Below, piece by piece: positions 43,877-54,936 of a stretch of 64,000 nt of DNA. Below the pieces are notes generated by a model that worked only from the letters and a program-made list of their open reading frames with translations, made no database searches and was not told where the DNA came from. A program made the position numbers and the translations under genes. The DNA is taken from NCBI GenBank assembly GCA_022041995.1, contig CP074383.1, positions 422,771-486,770 on the forward strand. The letters are read 5' to 3'. The stretch comes from Cupriavidus necator (GTDB lineage Bacteria > Pseudomonadota > Gammaproteobacteria > Burkholderiales > Burkholderiaceae). The first letter of the stretch is position 1; each line of letters opens with the position of its first letter.

Positions 43877-46408
43877 ATGCGTATCAAGCAACTGGAACTC
43901 ATCCGGTACGGGAAGTTCACTGGCGACACAGTGGATTTCCCTCGTTCCGAGCTCGACTTTCACTTCATGGTTGGTCCGAACGAGGCGGGCAAATCGACCA
44001 TCAAGACTGCCATCTCGGAGCTACTGTTTGGGATGCCGCACAGTTCCTCCTTGGATTTCATCCATCATCAGAGCGAACTGAGGCTTGGCGCAGCACTGGA
44101 GAATCGTGAGGGGACTCTTACGTTCCATCGGTCGAAGGCCAGGAAGTCTCCATTAACGACACCGGCCGGTGAGTCGCTACCTGTCGACAGCCTCGCGCCG
44201 CTCCTTGGCGTAGCAGATAAAGCATTCTTTGAGCAAATGTTTTGCCTGGACCATACGGCTCTCATCAAGGGGGGCCGAAGTATTCTCGACGCATCCAGTG
44301 ATGTTGGTCAGGTCTTGTTCCAGTCAGCCGCTGGTATCGCAAGTCTTGGACGTGTCCGGGACGAGCTCGCCGAAGAGGCTGACCGTCTCTGGGCCAAGCG
44401 GAAGTCGGGCGACCGGGCATATTACGTCGGTCAAAAGCAGTTAGATGAAGCCAATGCAGAACTTAAGGCAGCCATGGTTCGAACCGCCGCTTGGCGGGCT
44501 GCACATGGCGCTGTCGAAGAGGCGAAAGAGCGCCAAGAAGTCGAAGAGGAACGTCGCCGCGAGCTGGAGCTCAAGCGCAATCAGCTTGAGCGTGTGCGAC
44601 GGCTCGCTCCCCATCTCAATGTCTGGCGGGAGAATGCAGGCGAGTTGAGCGCCCTTGGGGAAGTCCTTGATCTGCCGGCAGATGCGGAGGCGACGCTCAA
44701 TAGCGGGCTGACGAAACTGGCGGCGGCAGAGGGTAGGCTCAAGGTGCACAACGAATCGGCCGAGCAGCTGGAAGGCGACCTGAACGGTATTTCCGTAGAC
44801 CACGCGCTACTCTCGTTGCAGAAGGATATACAGGACCTCGAAGCGACGCGACACCAATGCCGCAACTATGGGCCGGAGATTGCCCAGCTAGAACAACAGG
44901 TCGGTCTTCTGCTAGGGGAGATCAGCGACGCATGTACGGAGCTTGGCTGGCCTGAGGACGAAGAGGGCGCGCGGAAGGCGCGGCCCAACTCCATGTCACT
45001 TCAAACTGTCTCAAGCCTGATGCGCAGCCGGGGGGCGCTAGAGTTGGCAGCCTCCACAGCAGAGCAATCCGTTAACGACAAGCTTGCCGATATCAACGAA
45101 CTCACGACACATCTTGAAGCAGCGCCTCACTCTGAGGCCCCAATAGGGCTTCAGGCTGCTTTACGGGCGGCACAGAAGTATCGTGACACTCAAGTAACCC
45201 AGCGCCGATTGAAGAGCGACCTCGATAACGCCGAATCGGTGCTCAAGGCGAGTCTCGCCATCTTGGGTAAATGGAGTCGGCCGACGCCTGAGCTGAGGTC
45301 GATGACGCTACCCTCGACGGAACGCATCTCATCCTTGCGGTCCGAGCGGCAGGAGTTGCTCTCCAGGAAGAAGCTCGCCGAAGAGCGTTTGGAAGAGGCC
45401 AACGAGCGCGCCCACTCGACCAACCTCGAAGTCGACAAGTTTGCTCAGGCTCATCAGTTGGTGACAGTCGACCAGGTACGAGATGCTCGTAGCATTCGGG
45501 ATTCGGCATGGACGGCAATAAAGGCCGGGGAGGTTACGCTGAGCAGTGGCGCACCGGCGTTTGAAGAAGCGATTAGAGCTGCGGATGACCTTTCCGACCA
45601 GCACGTGGGCTCAGTCACCGACGCCACGCAGCTTCTAAACCTGAAGCAGCGTCTTATCCGCGAGCAGGAGGCCCTATCTCGTCAAGAGAAGTTGTCCCGT
45701 GACGCTGAGGCAGCTGTCGTCAAATTCGACACAGAGTGGGAATCATTGATGGCCGCTCAGGAGCTGCCAGAAATGGCGTTTGACGACATTTCGTCATGGG
45801 CTGCGCGCCGGGACGACGCGCTGAAGGCCGCAGAGGAGGTCAGGAAGAGCTCCGAGAACCTTCGACGAGAAGTTGAGGATGCTGAGGAGGCCGGAGCAAA
45901 CCTTGCCAAGAGCCTGACCAAAGCTGGGATAGTAACCGAAGAACAGTGTGACATTGATGCACTTTGCTGCGCAGGGGAGCATTACATCGGGGACATTGAG
46001 CAAGCAAAAACGCTGCGCAAGCACAGAGAGAGGCAATTGGACACGGTGCAGGTTGACCTCGTCGCCCTTCGCCGGGATGAAAAGCTCGCGAAAGATGCCT
46101 ATGCTCACTGGGAAAGCGATTGGTCAGACGCGATTGCCAAGGCCGGTCTTGCTACAGCCTCAGGCTCGGAGGCGTCAACCGAGGCCGCCATCGCGATTGT
46201 GAATAGGATTAGTGAGCGCTTGGACCGGGTCAAGACAATCCGCACCAGTCAAGTCAATGTAATGCGCTCGGCTCTGGATGCGTTCTCGTCGGAGGCCAGG
46301 CGGTTAGCGCAGCATCTCGATGCGTCCCTGGTTGAATTGGATGCCGAGGGTATCTCGATTGAGCTGTCGAGACGACTTAAGGCTACGCTGAACAAGCTGG
46401 TAAATTGA
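43877..46408 (+). pseudogene. YhaN-like Rad50/SMC ATPase, N-terminal part
   Basis: The N-terminal ATP-binding half of a YhaN-type AAA ATPase: MRIKQLELIRYGKFTGDT, then the Walker A MVGPNEAGKST. A long coiled coil follows to about residue 840. Reading stops at an inserted IS5-family element. The remainder, including Walker B and the signature motif, is at 47547-48517. With YhaO it would form an Mre11-Rad50-like DNA end processing complex. Confidence 0.88.
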
Positions 46409-46411
46409 GTG

Positions 46412-47540
46412 ACGCAGGTTGATCAGGAGCCCGTTCGGAAAAATAGCTGTGGCGACGAGAATTGCCTTCGCGCGCCCAATTGGGGTGCGCCCGCCCGCAT
46501 TCGCCCTTTACGGGCGGACTGCTCCCATCAGATGCCCTCGACTCAAGTAGAGATTGGCCAGCGCCAGCGCCGTGAAGGCACGGCCGGCATTCTTCTTCAG
46601 GCCACGGTAGCGGACTTTCGTGAAGCCCCACAGGCGCTTAACCACGCGAAGACATGTTCAACCGGGCCCGGATCTTCGATTTGTTACGGTTCTTCCCGCG
46701 TTGCACTTCGTCAATCTCCCCGTTCCTGCGGGTCGCTGATGGTGAAGTCCTTGGCGTGCGGCGCCTTCGATGCGATCAGCTCCTGCTGACTGGCGTATGC
46801 GCTATCACCGTAGACACGCCGCTCCTCCCATGCAGTAGCTGGGCGCAGCGCATGCTTGTCGTGAACGTTGGCCGGCGTCACCACCGCGAATGAGCCAACC
46901 CGCTTTGACTATCCACGCCAATGTGCAGCTCATGCCAAAGTACCACTGCTGGCTTTGCGGGTCTGATGCATCTCGGGGTCTCGCGACTTCTCTTCATTCT
47001 TCGTCGAGCTGGGCGCACCAATGATCGTGGCATCGACAATGGTGCCGGTCTTCAGCTTCACGCCATTGTCTTGCAGGAGTCGGCCAACTTCCGCGAACAG
47101 CGTTCGGCAGCTGATGTTTCTCCAGCAGCCGCCGAAACTTCAATACTGTGGTGGCGTCCGGCACGGGCTCACGACCAGGTCAATTCCTACGAAGCGGCGC
47201 AGGCTGCGCTGTCATACAGGGCCTCCTCGCAAGCCAGATCTGCCAGGTGAACCAGTGCTGCAGAAAGTGGATGCGCAGCATCCGCTCCAGACCAATGGCC
47301 GCCGGCCATGCCTGCCTTCGGATAGTACGGCTCAATCACGGCGCACAATGCCGCCCACGGTACGATCCGCTCCATCGTCGCCAGAAACTCCTCACGTCGC
47401 GTTGGCTTGCGTGTTGCTCGAAACCTGCACATTGATCTGCACCCGCTGCCAACGTCATCTGCTTCATGTTCATCTCTTCGCGCTCGTGATTCTTCAAATA
47501 ACGCGCCTTCTCACGAATCGGAGGACTTGATCAGCATTGC
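46412..47540 (-). mobile_element. IS5-family element, degenerate, inside yhaN
   Basis: On the minus strand a broken transposase reads MKQMTLAAGADQCAGFEQHA, then TRREEFLATMERIVPWAALC, the typical start of IS5-group transposases, followed by fragments in several frames (FRRLLEKHQLPNAVRG). The transposase spans about 47467-46440 with multiple indels. Imperfect terminal repeats around tgatcagg/ctgatcaag occur at both ends; exact ends are uncertain to about ten bases. Confidence 0.75.
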
Positions 47541-47546
47541 CTTAAG

Positions 47547-48517
47547 GTGGCTAGCGCAGCGCAGTCTGACGTGGACCGGCTCAAGAAGGAACTCGTAGTC
47601 GCAAATGACCACGTGAATAAGGCTCGGACGGAAGTTGACGAGGCTACCGCTCAACTCCGGCCGCTTTACCTACTTGCTGCTGTTGGTTCCCCCGACTTGT
47701 TGCGTCCACTGATTGCTCGCTCAGACCGTAAGCGGGCGCTGCTCGGAGCCATAGGGGACGCCAAGAACAACCTCCTGAGTGGAGGGGATGGGCTGGCCCT
47801 CGAAGAGCTCGTGGAAGAATTGGACGGCTCGGATATTCAGACCGTCCATACCGAGCTTACCAGAGTTGGGAATGAGCTGGCAGCTTCCGTCAAGGCTCAC
47901 GGTGATATTGCAACAGAGCTTGGAACCGCCCGTCAGGCGCTGACGGCGATTTCTGGTGCTGCCAATGCGGCTATCGCTGAAGCAAAGAGGCAGGAAGCGC
48001 TATCTGCAATGGCAGAGGCGGCTGAGCGCTTCATCAAAGTGGAGACCGCTTACACGCTGCTGCGGTGGGCAATTGACCGATATCGCGAACGCCGGCAGGG
48101 CCCGATGCTCTCCCGAGCGAGCGCCATTTTTTCACAGCTGACGCTCGGAGCATTCGCGCGCCTTTCAGTCGACTACGATAAGCAGCCGATGGCCTTGTCT
48201 GCTATTCGGGCCAACGGTAATTCCGTGGGAATCTCGGGTATGAGCGAAGGCACACGTGACCAGTTGTATATGGCTCTGCGCCTTGCCGCAGTTGAGCTGC
48301 AGCTAGAGCAAGCGTCCGCATTGCCCTTCGTGGCCGACGACCTCTTCATCAACTTCGACGACAAGAGGACTCGCGCGGGGCTGCAGGTGCAGACCTATCC
48401 AAGCGCACCCAAGTGATTTTCCTGAGTCACCATGATCACCTACTCTCTATCGTGAGAGAAGTTGTCGGAGAAGGAGTTAACGTTCGCTATCTGAATTCAT
48501 TCGGCGCAGTCCCTTGA
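47547..48517 (+). pseudogene. YhaN-like ATPase, C-terminal part
   Basis: It continues the coiled coil (SDVDRLKKELVVANDHVNKA) and contains the conserved C-terminal ATPase region: the signature-like GISGMSEGTRDQLYMALRLA and Walker B LPFVADDLFINFDD. Near 48385 a one-base shift moves the frame, after which RTQVIFLSHHDHLLSIV (the H-loop) and the end FGAVP follow. So the gene is broken both by the IS and by an indel. Confidence 0.85.
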
Positions 48518-48955
48518 GGAAAGCACGGCGACGATAGCACCACGACTATCAAGAAGATGAAGCAGCTTGCTCTCTAAATTGGCGCAACGGTGTGCCATCG
48601 AGTAGCGGCAGGGCACGCCTTAGGGCCACCGCAAGCAGGTCAAAGACGCGGCGGACGGCAACATGTGACTGGCAGAGGACCATGCCATATGGGCAGGCCA
48701 TGACGCGTGAAGCGGGTACTGGTATTTCGCATAATACTTTTTATGTTAAATCTGCTTTCATGCGTGAAAGTAGTTCTTCGCCTCGCCTTGAAGAAGGCTT
48801 TGTGCCTTGTGAGGCGTCGCGGATCGTGGCCACATCACCGATGCCGGCATAAGGACGAGGCAATGAAATTTCACCATCGTGAAATTTCATTGCGCGCCAG
48901 AAGGAGCGCCCGGTCAAGCGTTTGCCGTCTACCGCTGGGTGCCGTTAGCGGGCAG
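48518..48955. other. Stretch without a recognised gene, with one strong hairpin
   Basis: No family-like frame is seen. Positions 48861-48892 form a perfect 14-bp stem (caatgaaatttcac / gtgaaatttcattg) with loop catc, which could be an operator or an IS relic. Confidence 0.5.
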
Positions 48956-50281
48956 CTTAGGAACGAGTGAGAAATAACTTCCCGAAGTGGACCTGGCGTG
49001 CGCAAAGCGACGCGGGTAAGATGTGATGCCTCTGGAGGACAAACGATGCAGGCTGGTTACCGGGCTGAGGTTGAAACGCGGATGAAGCGGCTGTACGCGC
49101 GCTTGTCGGAGAAGGACCGACGGCGGTATGCGGCTGTGGAGGCGGACAAGCTGGGCCATGGCGGTTTCGAATATATTGCGAAACTGTTTGAAATGGACCC
49201 GAAAACAATTAGACAAGGGCTAAAGGACCTGGAAGAAGAGCTGGATCCGGTTGGAGAGCGGATCCGAAAAAAAGGGGCGTAAATCCAGGTTAACGGACCA
49301 TCCGGAGTGGAACGCGGTATTTCTAGATGTGGTGCGAGAGCATACGGCGGGTAATCCACAACACGGCATCATCTGGACGGATCTGAAGCCACGCGAAATC
49401 GCACAGGCGATGACGCAGCAAGTAGGCGAACGGGTGAGCGTGCGAACGGTCCGGCAGCTGCTAAAGCGCAACGGTTTTTCCCGGCGGCAATCACAGAAAA
49501 AGAAGTCGTTCAAGTCCCACGCACAACGCGACGTACAATTTCAGCGTATTACGCAACTCAAGGCGGAATATCTCGAAGACGACCAGCCTGTCCTCAGCAT
49601 CGATACGAAGAAGAAGGAGATGCTGGGCAATTTCTATCGCGACGGCAAGCTCTACACGCGCGAGCAGCTTGAAGTCCTCGACCATGATTTTCCGAGCTAC
49701 AGCGAAGGCAAGGTCATCCCGCATGGGCTGTACGACATCGGGCTGAACAAGGCACATGTGAACATCGGGGTGAGCCGTGACACGACGCAGTTTGCCTGCG
49801 ACAGCGTAGCGCACTGGTGGGAAAAACAGGGTCGCGCCGATTATCCCCAAGCCACACGGTTACTGCTACTGTGCGATGGCGGAGGTAGCAACCCAAGTGA
49901 TTCGTGGCTTTTCAAAGCGGATCTGCAAGATCTGGCAGACCGGCTCGGACTGGAAATCCGGGTGGCCCACTACGCCCCATACTGCTCGAAACATAATCCG
50001 ATCGAGCACCGCGTGTTTCCACACATTACGCGAGCCTGTGCTGGCGTAGTCTTCAGCAGCGTTAGTCTGGTTCGTGAACTGATCGAAAAAGCCTGCACAA
50101 AAACCGGACTGAAAGTTACTGCTGACATTCTTGACGGAGTCTATGAAGCCGGACGGACAGTCACTCGTTGCGTCCGTGCTTCACTGAACATCGAGTACGA
50201 CTCAACCTTGCCTGCGTGGAACTACAGCATCCGCTCACGGAACGCCGCATAGCGGGAAGTTATTTCGAGCACGTTCCTTAG
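48956..50281 (+). mobile_element. ISAzo13-family insertion sequence
   Basis: Terminal inverted repeats of 29 bp (48956-48984 and 50253-50281) share gaaataacttcccg and the outer ggaacg block with a few mismatches. Inside is one transposase spread over two overlapping frames. The right end truncates a helix-turn-helix gene. Confidence 0.8.
49046..50252 (+). CDS. ISAzo13-family transposase, probable -1 frameshift product
   Basis: Frame one (49046-49282) starts MQAGYRAEVETRMKRLYARL and ends GERIRKKGA. Frame two (to 50252) begins in GSEKKGRKSRLTDHPEWNAV and continues through the DDE parts: QPVLSIDTKKKEMLG (first Asp), LLLLCDGGGSNPSDSWLFK (second Asp) and SKHNPIEHRVFPHIT (Glu). The two frames overlap at gaaaaaaag, in which A_AAA_AAA is a suitable slippery heptamer for a -1 shift. 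Fusion gives a continuous protein of normal family length. No other damage is seen, so the element may be active. Confidence 0.82.
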
Positions 50282-50545
50282 TCGCTTGAGCCAGCCGCGT
50301 AGTTCTGCCGCGCGAAAAGCTTGGAATTTTCCGCAAAGGGCCAAGAGCAGATCCACTTGCGATGCTTCAACGAGGATGGCGGCCTGGCAAACCGTCAGTC
50401 CGCGGCCCCGAATCCGTTCGGTGATGTCCCGCACAATGCCCGCCTTAAGCGGGATTTCTTCTGCGTCAGCGAAGCCTAGCTGCGCATAGACATTGCTCGT
50501 TCCATACTCGAAGCGAAACACCTGGACTCCTTTCCTTGTAGACAA
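50282..50545 (-). pseudogene. XRE/HTH protein truncated by ISAzo13
   Basis: Residues FEYGTSNVYAQLGFADAEEI, then KAGIVRDITERIRGRGLTVC and a helix-turn-helix (QAAILVEASQVDLLLALCGK) match small antitoxin-like XRE proteins. The reading ends in the right terminal repeat of the IS, replacing the last few residues. No toxin gene is next to it. Probably a former toxin-antitoxin partner or regulator. Confidence 0.7.
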
Positions 50546-50890
50546 CCACCCCTTTCTGCCACTGCACGGCGGTGGCTGAGGGCGCGATTATTCCGGGAGG
50601 CAATGTAAAGACAACCTCGGGGAAATACCAAGAATGTCACGGCATCCAAGGCCCTGAGCGGCACTTGCACGGACGCGTCGCGACGGCGGATCACATCAAG
50701 AGGTGATATAAATCCACTTCGCAATCATGTGAGACCTTGGGCCGCGGGCACCCCTACATTGGGGGATGGAAGCGTAGGAGCGCCCGATGGCAATATCACT
50801 GCGCTGGTGGTTGCGACCCGCCAGCAGATCTGCGCCCTCGGCATGGCACGCCGAGGGCTTTCTTTTGTGCGGTTCATCGACGACAAGCAG
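50546..50890. other. Intergenic stretch with an orphan terminator
   Basis: There is no gene with family resemblance. A strong terminator lies at 50834-50866 on the plus strand with no plus-strand gene before it, which might indicate a small RNA transcribed from about 50720-50860. Confidence 0.45.
50834..50866 (+). terminator. Rho-independent terminator
   Basis: Stem gccctcggc / gccgagggc with a 7-base loop and then ttctttt. It reads on the plus strand. Confidence 0.75.
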
Positions 50891-51970
50891 CTAGCGCGGC
50901 AGCAAGCCCGCCGACGGTTTTTGCAGCGCCCAGCCGTTGATGGTTCGTTCTAAGTTCTCGACCCTTGCAAGCACATCGTCGAACGAAGGCGGGTTCTCAT
51001 CGAACATCATTGGCGCCATCGCCCGGTAGTCATTGCGCAGGTCCTTGATGCGCGTCGCGTCCGGGATGAGCTGCAAGGTGCCGGGCCGTGCGAGGTCGTA
51101 ACGCGCCCAGCTCGACCGAAAAAACGTTGCTTTGTGCGTGACCACTTGTGCGAGAAGCCCGAAGTCGGTTGCGGCCTGCTTCCCGTCCTCCGTGTCGAGC
51201 AGCAAGGCGAGGTCGTAATAGTGGCGCGAAAAATACTGTGGTGTCGGTGTCTCCATTGGGCGGTGTGCCTCCGCATGCAATGCAGTGGCCTTCTCCCAGA
51301 AAGTACGCCGTGCTGATAGGACCGTTACTGTACAGGCGGAGTCTTCGAAGAAGCTGGGATAGTCCTCCGCCGCGTAAGGGCGAATCACTCGCTGCTCGGT
51401 CGGCCACGGATCACCGCGTGCGCCAAGCTCGAGCTTTACCCGCGGGGTGATGTAAGCCATGCCCTCGTATTTGGAGGTCTGTAGTGCGATCGGATAATGG
51501 AAGTTCACCGTCTGCGCGTCGGCAGTGTCGATCTCCAGGGACCACGACTGCCCTTGGCTCGGCTCGCCCAGTTGCTCGACGATCGCGGCTCGAAGCGCAG
51601 GTAGCAGCTTCTGGGCGATATGGTCCTCGACATCGCTGATCAGATCTTTGATGAGCTGGTTCGCTTGCTTCCGGCTGATGCCCTCCATTTCGGGATCGCG
51701 ATCGCCCGTGTAGCCGAGGTCGGCTCGATCGAAGGACAGATCGATATCCTCGGAGAAGCGGCGGATGGCGCCGAACGCCTTGGATAGCGAGGTCCCGCCT
51801 TTGAAGACGAGGGCCGCGGCGTCCTGGCGCTGCAAGCCGAACAGCCGCTTTAACGTCCAGCAGACCCAGAAGTCCTTTTCGATGATCGTATTGGCGACGC
51901 CTCGGCCGGCGCCAGTTTCGCCAAAGAGAGCGGCTCGATCATCCGCCGGAAGCTTGGCGACGTTATCCAT
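50891..51970 (-). CDS. abiEii: AbiEii-type nucleotidyltransferase toxin
   Basis: A 359-residue AbiEii/AbiGii family protein. The N-terminal EKDFWVCWTLKRLF, then LVFKGGTSLSKAF and RFSEDIDLSFDR show the GS/GGT and D-x-D nucleotidyltransferase motifs. These toxins modify the CCA ends of tRNAs or otherwise stop translation, and are freed during phage infection. The start at 51970 overlaps the antitoxin's end by eight bases; the longer upstream extension in this frame is antitoxin sequence in another frame and is rejected. The D-x-D residues are intact. Confidence 0.9.
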   Translation of the reverse strand: MDNVAKLPADDRAALFGETGAGRGVANTIIEKDFWVCWTLKRLFGLQRQDAAALVFKGGTSLSKAFGAIRRFSEDIDLSFDRADLGYTGDRDPEMEGISRKQANQLIKDLISDVEDHIAQKLLPALRAAIVEQLGEPSQGQSWSLEIDTADAQTVNFHYPIALQTSKYEGMAYITPRVKLELGARGDPWPTEQRVIRPYAAEDYPSFFEDSACTVTVLSARRTFWEKATALHAEAHRPMETPTPQYFSRHYYDLALLLDTEDGKQAATDFGLLAQVVTHKATFFRSSWARYDLARPGTLQLIPDATRIKDLRNDYRAMAPMMFDENPPSFDDVLARVENLERTINGWALQKPSAGLLPR

Positions 51971-52592
51971 CGATCTCACCCGTTGCCGCGCTAGCAATCG
52001 ATACGAGGGTCGGTCGCATCCAGGCGGGCGCCTGGATCGCGGTCGATGCGAGCGTCCGCTTGTCGCTGGCCGACAGACGACACGCTGCGACTTGCACAAC
52101 GTCCGCCGCACGCACCGGCCCCACATGACGAAGCGCCTGAAACACGGTGCCCGCCGCACTGCCCGGAGCTATCAGATGCTTGGGCGAAGCATGCCGTAGA
52201 TCGACGACGCGCTTGCCGAGCACGACACGGCGCGAGGGGCCGTTGGTCAGATAAGTGGTTTTCGCAGGAACCTGCGTGGTCAGCCCCAAGACATTTGCCG
52301 CGCGTGCGCCGGCGATCTGTACTTGAGACCCGGTCTCCCGGGCGAGCGCTTGCGCCACGTCATCAGGCGCCGGCGAAAGCGGGCCAAGCTTCGGGTGAAC
52401 CTTGGGAAAGTCGTACAGGCCGCGCGCCAAACGACGGAGCTTTCCATCTTTCGTCAACCGTGAAAGGGCCTGGTCAACGGCGGCCCTTCCCCCTACGTCC
52501 AGGAAGTCACTGGGCGTGAAAACCCCGCCACGCCCGGCAGCACGGGCGCGACTCATGATCCTGTCAGGAACGGACGGTGTAGTCGCTTTCAT
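51963..52592 (-). CDS. abiEi: AbiEi-type antitoxin
   Basis: A 209-residue antitoxin with an N-terminal winged helix-turn-helix (FTPSDFLDVGGRAAVDQALS, then RLTKDGKLRRLARGLYDFP) followed by the C-terminal domain that neutralises AbiEii. AbiEi represses its own promoter through inverted repeats. One such repeat (52594-52623) lies immediately upstream of the ATG. It forms a bicistronic operon with the toxin. Confidence 0.9.
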   Translation of the reverse strand: MKATTPSVPDRIMSRARAAGRGGVFTPSDFLDVGGRAAVDQALSRLTKDGKLRRLARGLYDFPKVHPKLGPLSPAPDDVAQALARETGSQVQIAGARAANVLGLTTQVPAKTTYLTNGPSRRVVLGKRVVDLRHASPKHLIAPGSAAGTVFQALRHVGPVRAADVVQVAACRLSASDKRTLASTAIQAPAWMRPTLVSIASAATGEIDG

Positions 52593-52593
52593 A

Positions 52594-52623
52594 TGTCAGA
52601 AAATAACGTATTTTTTTCTGACA
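52594..52623. promoter_or_regulatory. Inverted repeat at the AbiE promoter, likely operator
   Basis: tgtcagaaaa, ten bases, ttttctgaca, touching the start codon of the antitoxin gene. It fits negative autoregulation by AbiEi. Confidence 0.75.
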
Positions 52624-52800
52624 GACAAGGGCGGCGGGCCCCAGGGGATGATAGTACTGTTTCGCGCATAAAATGGCTCGTTAAAGCGCAGTTTTCTGCA
52701 TAAGGGCAGGACGGTAGTCAGTGCCCTGCCTGTTTCCCACCTCGGTAAGCGGTGCTCCCAACTGACGGCGCAGACGGCCTCCGATTTGTACAGGTGACAA

Positions 52801-52816
52801 CTGTATAAATATACAG
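52801..52816 (+). promoter_or_regulatory. SOS (LexA) box
   Basis: CTGTATAAATATACAG, a perfect CTG-N10-CAG palindrome, 22 bp before the imuA start. It shows that the mutasome cassette is damage-inducible under LexA. Confidence 0.92.
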
Positions 52817-52838
52817 TAGACTGTCAGCAGGAGCCCCC

Positions 52839-53543
52839 ATGCTGACAGTCACCCCCGAAACCATCCATCCATCGCTCTGGCTCGCCTCGCAACTGGCCCG
52901 TGGCTACGACCGCGCCGTGTCGACCGGACACCCATCGCTGGACAAGGAATTGCCCGGCGGCGGGTGGCCAATCGGGGGCCTGACGGAACTGCTCCAGCGC
53001 CAGCCCGGAATCGGTGAACTGCGCCTGCTGCGCCCTGCCCTGGCCGCCCGGAGCGGTCGCCCGATCGCGCTGCTGACGCCACCGCACGCCCCGCAAACGC
53101 TGGCGCTGGCCAATTGGGGCATCCCGCCGGAACAACTGCTCTGGGTCGACGCCCAGCGTACGGCCGACGCTTTGTGGGCCGCCGAACAGATGCTGCGCGC
53201 CGGAACCTGTGGCGTCCTGATCCTCTGGCAGTCGCACCTGCGCAATGACGCCCTGCGGCGGCTGCATCTGGCCGCACAAGGATCGGACACGTTGTTCTTC
53301 GTCGTGCGCCCGAGCGCCTGCGCACGGGACGCCTCGCCCGCGCCGTTGCGACTGGCGTTGGAGCCGGCCGCCGGCGGCATCCGCGTCCAGTTCGTCAAAC
53401 GTCGCGGGCCGCAGCAGGAGTCGCCCTTGCTTCTGACGCTGGAACCCTCCCCCATTCTGCTGTACCGCCATGCTGCGTCTCTGGATCTGCCTGCGCCTGC
53501 CGTCCCTGCCGCTCGAAGTCTTCCGGCCGAGCTGGTCCACTGA
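52839..53543 (+). CDS. imuA: ImuA, mutasome accessory protein
   Basis: A 234-residue SulA/RecA-like protein (HPSLDKELPGGGWPIGGLTE, then LLQRQPGIGELRLLRPALA and GTCGVLILWQSHL). Together with ImuB and DnaE2 it performs error-prone synthesis past DNA damage. The gene appears intact, lies behind the SOS box with caggag as ribosome binding site, and overlaps imuB by 74 bp. Confidence 0.9.
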   Translation: MLTVTPETIHPSLWLASQLARGYDRAVSTGHPSLDKELPGGGWPIGGLTELLQRQPGIGELRLLRPALAARSGRPIALLTPPHAPQTLALANWGIPPEQLLWVDAQRTADALWAAEQMLRAGTCGVLILWQSHLRNDALRRLHLAAQGSDTLFFVVRPSACARDASPAPLRLALEPAAGGIRVQFVKRRGPQQESPLLLTLEPSPILLYRHAASLDLPAPAVPAARSLPAELVH

Positions 53544-54932
53544 GCTGGCCGTCGCCGTCATCGAGCGCGAACGCGTGCACCTGGCCTCGCCACTGGCGGT
53601 CAGCGCCGGCGTCAGACCGCACATGCGCCGCGGCGGCGTGCAGACCATCGCGCCCCAGACCATCCTCTACGAGCGGGACGGCTGCGCCGAAGCCGCGGCG
53701 CAGGCGCGCGTCACCATGGCGATGCTGCAGTATTCGCCAAATGTGGTGGCGGCCGACGAGGCCGCGGTCCTGGTCGACGTCAGCACCACGCTTCGGCTCT
53801 TTGGCGGACCGCGCAAGCTGCGCGCCCGGATGCGAGCGACCGTACAAGCCATGGGTTTTCGTGCAGCCGCAGGCTGCGCGCCAACGGCGCAGGGGGCCTG
53901 GCTGCTGGCCCGCGCCGGGGGCGGTATTGCGCTACGCATGCCAGCGCTGCAACGGAAGATTGCAAGCCTGCCGGTCGAGGTTCTGCCCGAGGCGCGCCCG
54001 TTCACAGAGTGGTTTGATGGTCTCGGCTGCCGCACCTTGGGCGAGCTGCACCGGTTGCCGCGCGCGGGCCTGCAGCGGCGTGCGGTGGCGACATCGTCGC
54101 AGCGCTCGACCGCGCGCACGGCGAAGCCCCGGAAATCTTCGCATGGGCCGAGGCGCCGCCCGCCTTCGATGCCGCGGTGGACCTGCCCGACCGGATGGAG
54201 AACGCCGAGGCGGCACTGGCATATGTCCGCGGCCTCTTGGTGCAGATGGTGGGCTGGCTGACCGCCAGGCAGCTGGCGATCCGACGCTTTGGCGTCGAAC
54301 TGCGCCATGAGCGCGGCCGCGCCGCCATTGCACCGACCAAGCTTGAGATCGCGCTGGCGGAACCCAACTGGCATGAAGAGCATCTCGTTCGCCTGGTGAA
54401 AGAGCGGCTGGCACGTCTCACCGTGGAAGCGCCGATGATTGCCGTGGCGGTGTCCGCGCTCGAGACCGAGCCGGTGGCACCGCCCAGCGATTCGCTCTTT
54501 CCCGAGCCTGGCGGCACGCCCGCCGACCATGCGCGCTTGCTGGAGCTGCTGGTCGCGCGTCTGGGCGCCGACCACGTGCGCCAGCCCTGCCTTCAGCCCG
54601 ACTACCGGCCGGAGGTGGCCAATGGCTGGCAACCGGCGACCGAGAAGCCCGTGCGTTCGCCGCTGCCGGCGGCTCTGCCTCGGCCGACCTGGCTGCTCGG
54701 CAAGCCGGTCGCACTGCTTGAGCGCGACCACCGGCCGTTCTACGGCTCGCCACTGCGCCTGGTCTCGCCGCCAGAGCGCATCGAAGCGGGCTGGTGGGGC
54801 GGGGAACTGGTGACACGCGACTACTACGTGGCCGAGGCGCGCGACCACACCTGCTACTGGATCTTCCAGGAACGCATGGGCAGCCGCGAAGGCGACGCGG
54901 CGCGCTGGTATCTGCACGGCCTGTTCGGGTGA
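53470..54932 (+). pseudogene. imuB: ImuB, Y-family polymerase-like protein (frameshifted)
   Basis: The first part (53470 to about 54085) reads LWICLRLPSLPLEVFRPSW, then VDVSTTLRLFGGPRKLRARM, the ImuB catalytic-like domain, which lacks polymerase activity in this family. A one-base shift near 54080 moves to a second frame that continues AVDLPDRMENAEAALAYVRG and ends QERMGSREGDAARWYLHGLFG, the normal C-terminus. The restored protein would be about 487 residues. ImuB bridges the beta clamp, ImuA and DnaE2. Confidence 0.88.
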
Positions 54933-54936
54933 CGAG

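Noticed and set aside
48861..48892. Perfect 14-bp hairpin as a terminator
   Set aside because: There is no T run and no gene ends directly before it; left as an unexplained hairpin.
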